40,485 bases of DNA from an uncultured Campylobacter sp. (GTDB taxonomy: Bacteria; Campylobacterota; Campylobacteria; Campylobacterales; Campylobacteraceae): contig UQBJ01000020.1 in the NCBI GenBank assembly GCA_900539255.1, positions 1 through 40,485 on the forward strand, in the 5' to 3' direction. A program made the position numbers and the translations under genes. Below, one piece after another: positions 40,372-40,485 of the stretch; position 1 is the first letter of the stretch, and every line of letters starts with the position of its first letter. The notes beneath the pieces are model-generated. The model saw nothing but the letters and a program-made list of their open reading frames with translations, did not search any database and was not told where the DNA came from.

Positions 40372-40485
40372 TTGAAAGCAATTTTTTGCAAAGGCTTCAA
40401 CGCTCATTATAACAATGCGATTTTAAATATGGCTATAAATTCAAAGCTAAACTCCGCTGATTTGCACTTGACAAATGGGGGGGGG
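40372..40485 (+). CDS. 5' end of a gene with a poly-G tract (partial)
   Basis: A TTG at 40372 follows AAAAAGGG (ribosome site) and opens 38 codons to the contig end: KAIFCKGFNAHYNNAILNMA, then INSKLNSADLHLTN and GGG. An in-frame TAA at 40366 excludes a further upstream start; an ATG at 40429 is the alternative. The last nine bases are G, encoding Gly. Poly-G tracts near the start of Campylobacter genes are typical phase-variable switches, usually in surface-structure genes. The family cannot be recognised from this fragment. Confidence 0.6.
   Translation, partial: MKAIFCKGFNAHYNNAILNMAINSKLNSADLHLTNGGG

Overview
The window looks like a chromosomal contig of a Campylobacter-type organism (Campylobacterota). 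The evidence is the conserved block gltX-yggT-slt, lipoprotein, mobB-fbp, a small Cys protein, metG and a MurF-like gene, together with separate blocks for cytochrome c/hemL/AtpI-like, prs, thioesterases, HU, cysM, a glcD-type oxidase and a PGBA_N exported protein. From memory, the same neighbourhoods occur in C. jejuni (the Cj0837-Cj0845, Cj0852-Cj0854, Cj0912-Cj0918 and Cj1213-Cj1214 regions). Intergenic DNA is AT-rich and full of AAATTT words, and ribosome sites are mostly AAAGGACAA or AAGGA. The base composition looks less AT-rich than C. jejuni by eye, so I do not name a species. The left end lies in a dispersed repeat and the right end in a nine-G tract, both typical places for a draft assembly to break.

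Layout. Positions 1-303 hold repeats. Positions 304-5123 (minus strand) form an accessory block: a frameshifted 431-codon gene, three unknown proteins, an internally deleted UPF0174/DUF3944 gene, a DUF697-type GTPase and a coiled-coil partner. Positions 5124-6388 have no gene and carry degenerate repeats. Positions 6389-7092 are the decayed 3' end of a type ISP restriction-modification gene. Positions 7287-19482 are the gltX-to-metG housekeeping block, interrupted between mobB and fbp by two back-to-back type II restriction-modification modules (11589-15206). Positions 19582-21656 carry cytochrome c, hemL and an AtpI-like protein. mtaB (minus) follows, then a two-gene accessory unit at 23211-26009 and a repeat-rich gap with a (GA)16 tract. 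From 26792 on, core genes resume: argH, prs, a cluster of very small membrane proteins, two tandem thioesterases, HU, cysM, tRNA-fMet, tRNA-Gln, ribB, an AEC transporter, argG, glcD and a PGBA_N protein. The contig ends in the first codons of a gene with a poly-G tract.

The most informative observation is at 13221-13285, between the two restriction-modification modules. There the first seven codons of fbp are fused to the last codons of mobB. This scar shows that the array was built by joining two versions of the mobB-fbp locus, each carrying its own insert. The best candidate for an undescribed system is the pair at 23211-26009: an EVE/PUA-like plus DUF3883 nuclease-like protein, preceded by a membrane protein with a DnaJ-type cysteine cluster and a C-terminal SH3-like domain. 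A second candidate is the coiled-coil/GTPase/UPF0174 block near the left end, part of which is decayed. Dispersed GTCATTGCGAG/TGAGCG palindromic repeats sit at the edges of the accessory blocks.
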